Source: Dankookia rubra (GTDB lineage Bacteria; Pseudomonadota; Alphaproteobacteria; Acetobacterales; Acetobacteraceae). From it: a stretch of DNA of 64,000 bases. Of this stretch, positions 63,900 to 64,000 are shown piece after piece (within the stretch, counting starts at the first letter, position 1; each line of letters begins with the position of its first letter). The notes under the pieces are model-generated. The model was not told where the DNA came from. It saw nothing but the letters and a program-made list of their open reading frames with translations, and made no database searches. The position numbers were made by a program, and so were the translations under genes. Location: positions 62,001-126,000 of the forward strand of contig NZ_SMSJ01000001.1 in NCBI RefSeq assembly GCF_004355005.1, in the 5' to 3' direction.

Positions 63900-64000
63900 A
63901 TGGCCACGACCACTGCATTGCGGCCGGAAATGTCCGGACCGACAGAGATACTTCACACTCAAGAGCCATCCGCTCGCGATGTCGGCATTTATACCGCGGG
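63900..64000 (+). CDS. Possible start of a further gene (cut by window edge)
   Basis: An ATG at 63900 with GGAG at 63889-63892 opens a frame that stays open to the window end: MATTTALRPEMSGPTEILHT, then a short polar stretch to the edge. The length is too short to recognise a family. Position, divergent from the outer-membrane glycan gene, would fit an exopolysaccharide polymerisation or export gene, for example a Wzc-type chain-length protein, but this is a guess. Codon use is less GC-rich at third positions than in most neighbours. Confidence 0.35.
   Translation, partial: MATTTALRPEMSGPTEILHTQEPSARDVGIYTA

Noticed and set aside
63733-63969. Minus-strand open frame at the right edge ending in RIRTCGDPNCKP
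   Set aside because: Low-complexity composition with no domain, no ribosome site, and it overlaps a better-supported possible start at 63900 on the other strand.

Overview
The window is high-GC DNA (roughly 68-70% by eye) with tightly packed genes, many ATGA or few-base overlaps, and gene content typical of Alphaproteobacteria. Many solute-binding proteins (TRAP, Bug/TctC and family-5 ABC types), a compact flgB-flgC-fliE-fliQ-fliR-flhB cluster ending in a CckA-like kinase, the recA/alaS neighbourhood and the catabolic operons together suggest Acetobacteraceae, probably the Roseomonas group. That placement is inference; no rRNA gene is present to confirm it.

Layout. 1-5.7 kb (+): the end of a glycosyltransferase, a protein with one C-terminal membrane anchor, two different ABC exporter ATPases and an HlyD adaptor, which together look like a type I secretion system. 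5.7-8.7 kb: an orphan TRAP binding protein (-), tRNA-Ser(GGA), then a decayed spot with a broken IS630-type transposase abutting the C-terminal scrap of a transketolase gene. 8.9-12.2 kb (-): Bug binding protein, PrpF/GalD-type isomerase and TauD-type dioxygenase operon. 12.4-15 kb (-): ABC-F ATPase and an IclR regulator. 15-17.5 kb (+): metallo-beta-lactamase-fold protein and homogentisate dioxygenase (hmgA), divergent from the IclR gene across two tandem palindromes. 17.5-23.8 kb (-): a likely catabolic operon with a tandem dimeric-barrel protein, a Baeyer-Villiger monooxygenase, nitronate monooxygenase and two acyl-CoA dehydrogenases. 23.9-24.7 kb: an IS5-type element with perfect ends but a broken transposase. 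24.7-30.4 kb: DUF599 membrane protein, a membrane-anchored protein with a J-domain-like HPD motif, alaS, a DUF892 ferritin-like gene and recA. 30.7-36.8 kb: CckA-like hybrid kinase and flagellar basal-body/export genes (-), with fliO-like and fliP divergent (+). 37-41 kb (-): three-subunit molybdenum hydroxylase (CoxS-L-M type, form II active-site loop). 41-57 kb (-): a peptide-type ABC transporter (B, C, D, F) preceded by seven tandem paralogous binding-protein genes. 57.2-64 kb: exopolysaccharide genes (GtrA, priming glycosyl-phosphate transferase, two GT2 enzymes, WecG/TagA-type transferase, an outer-membrane barrel) and the probable start of one more gene at the right edge.

The most striking feature is the seven-fold tandem array of full-length family-5 solute-binding proteins feeding a single set of permeases and ATPases (41.35-56.88 kb). 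Their sequence resemblances fall into pairs (7 with 6, 5 with 4, 3 with 2, plus a singleton), which suggests stepwise duplication followed by specialisation for different ligands. All functional assignments are from reading motifs and context; no database search was possible.
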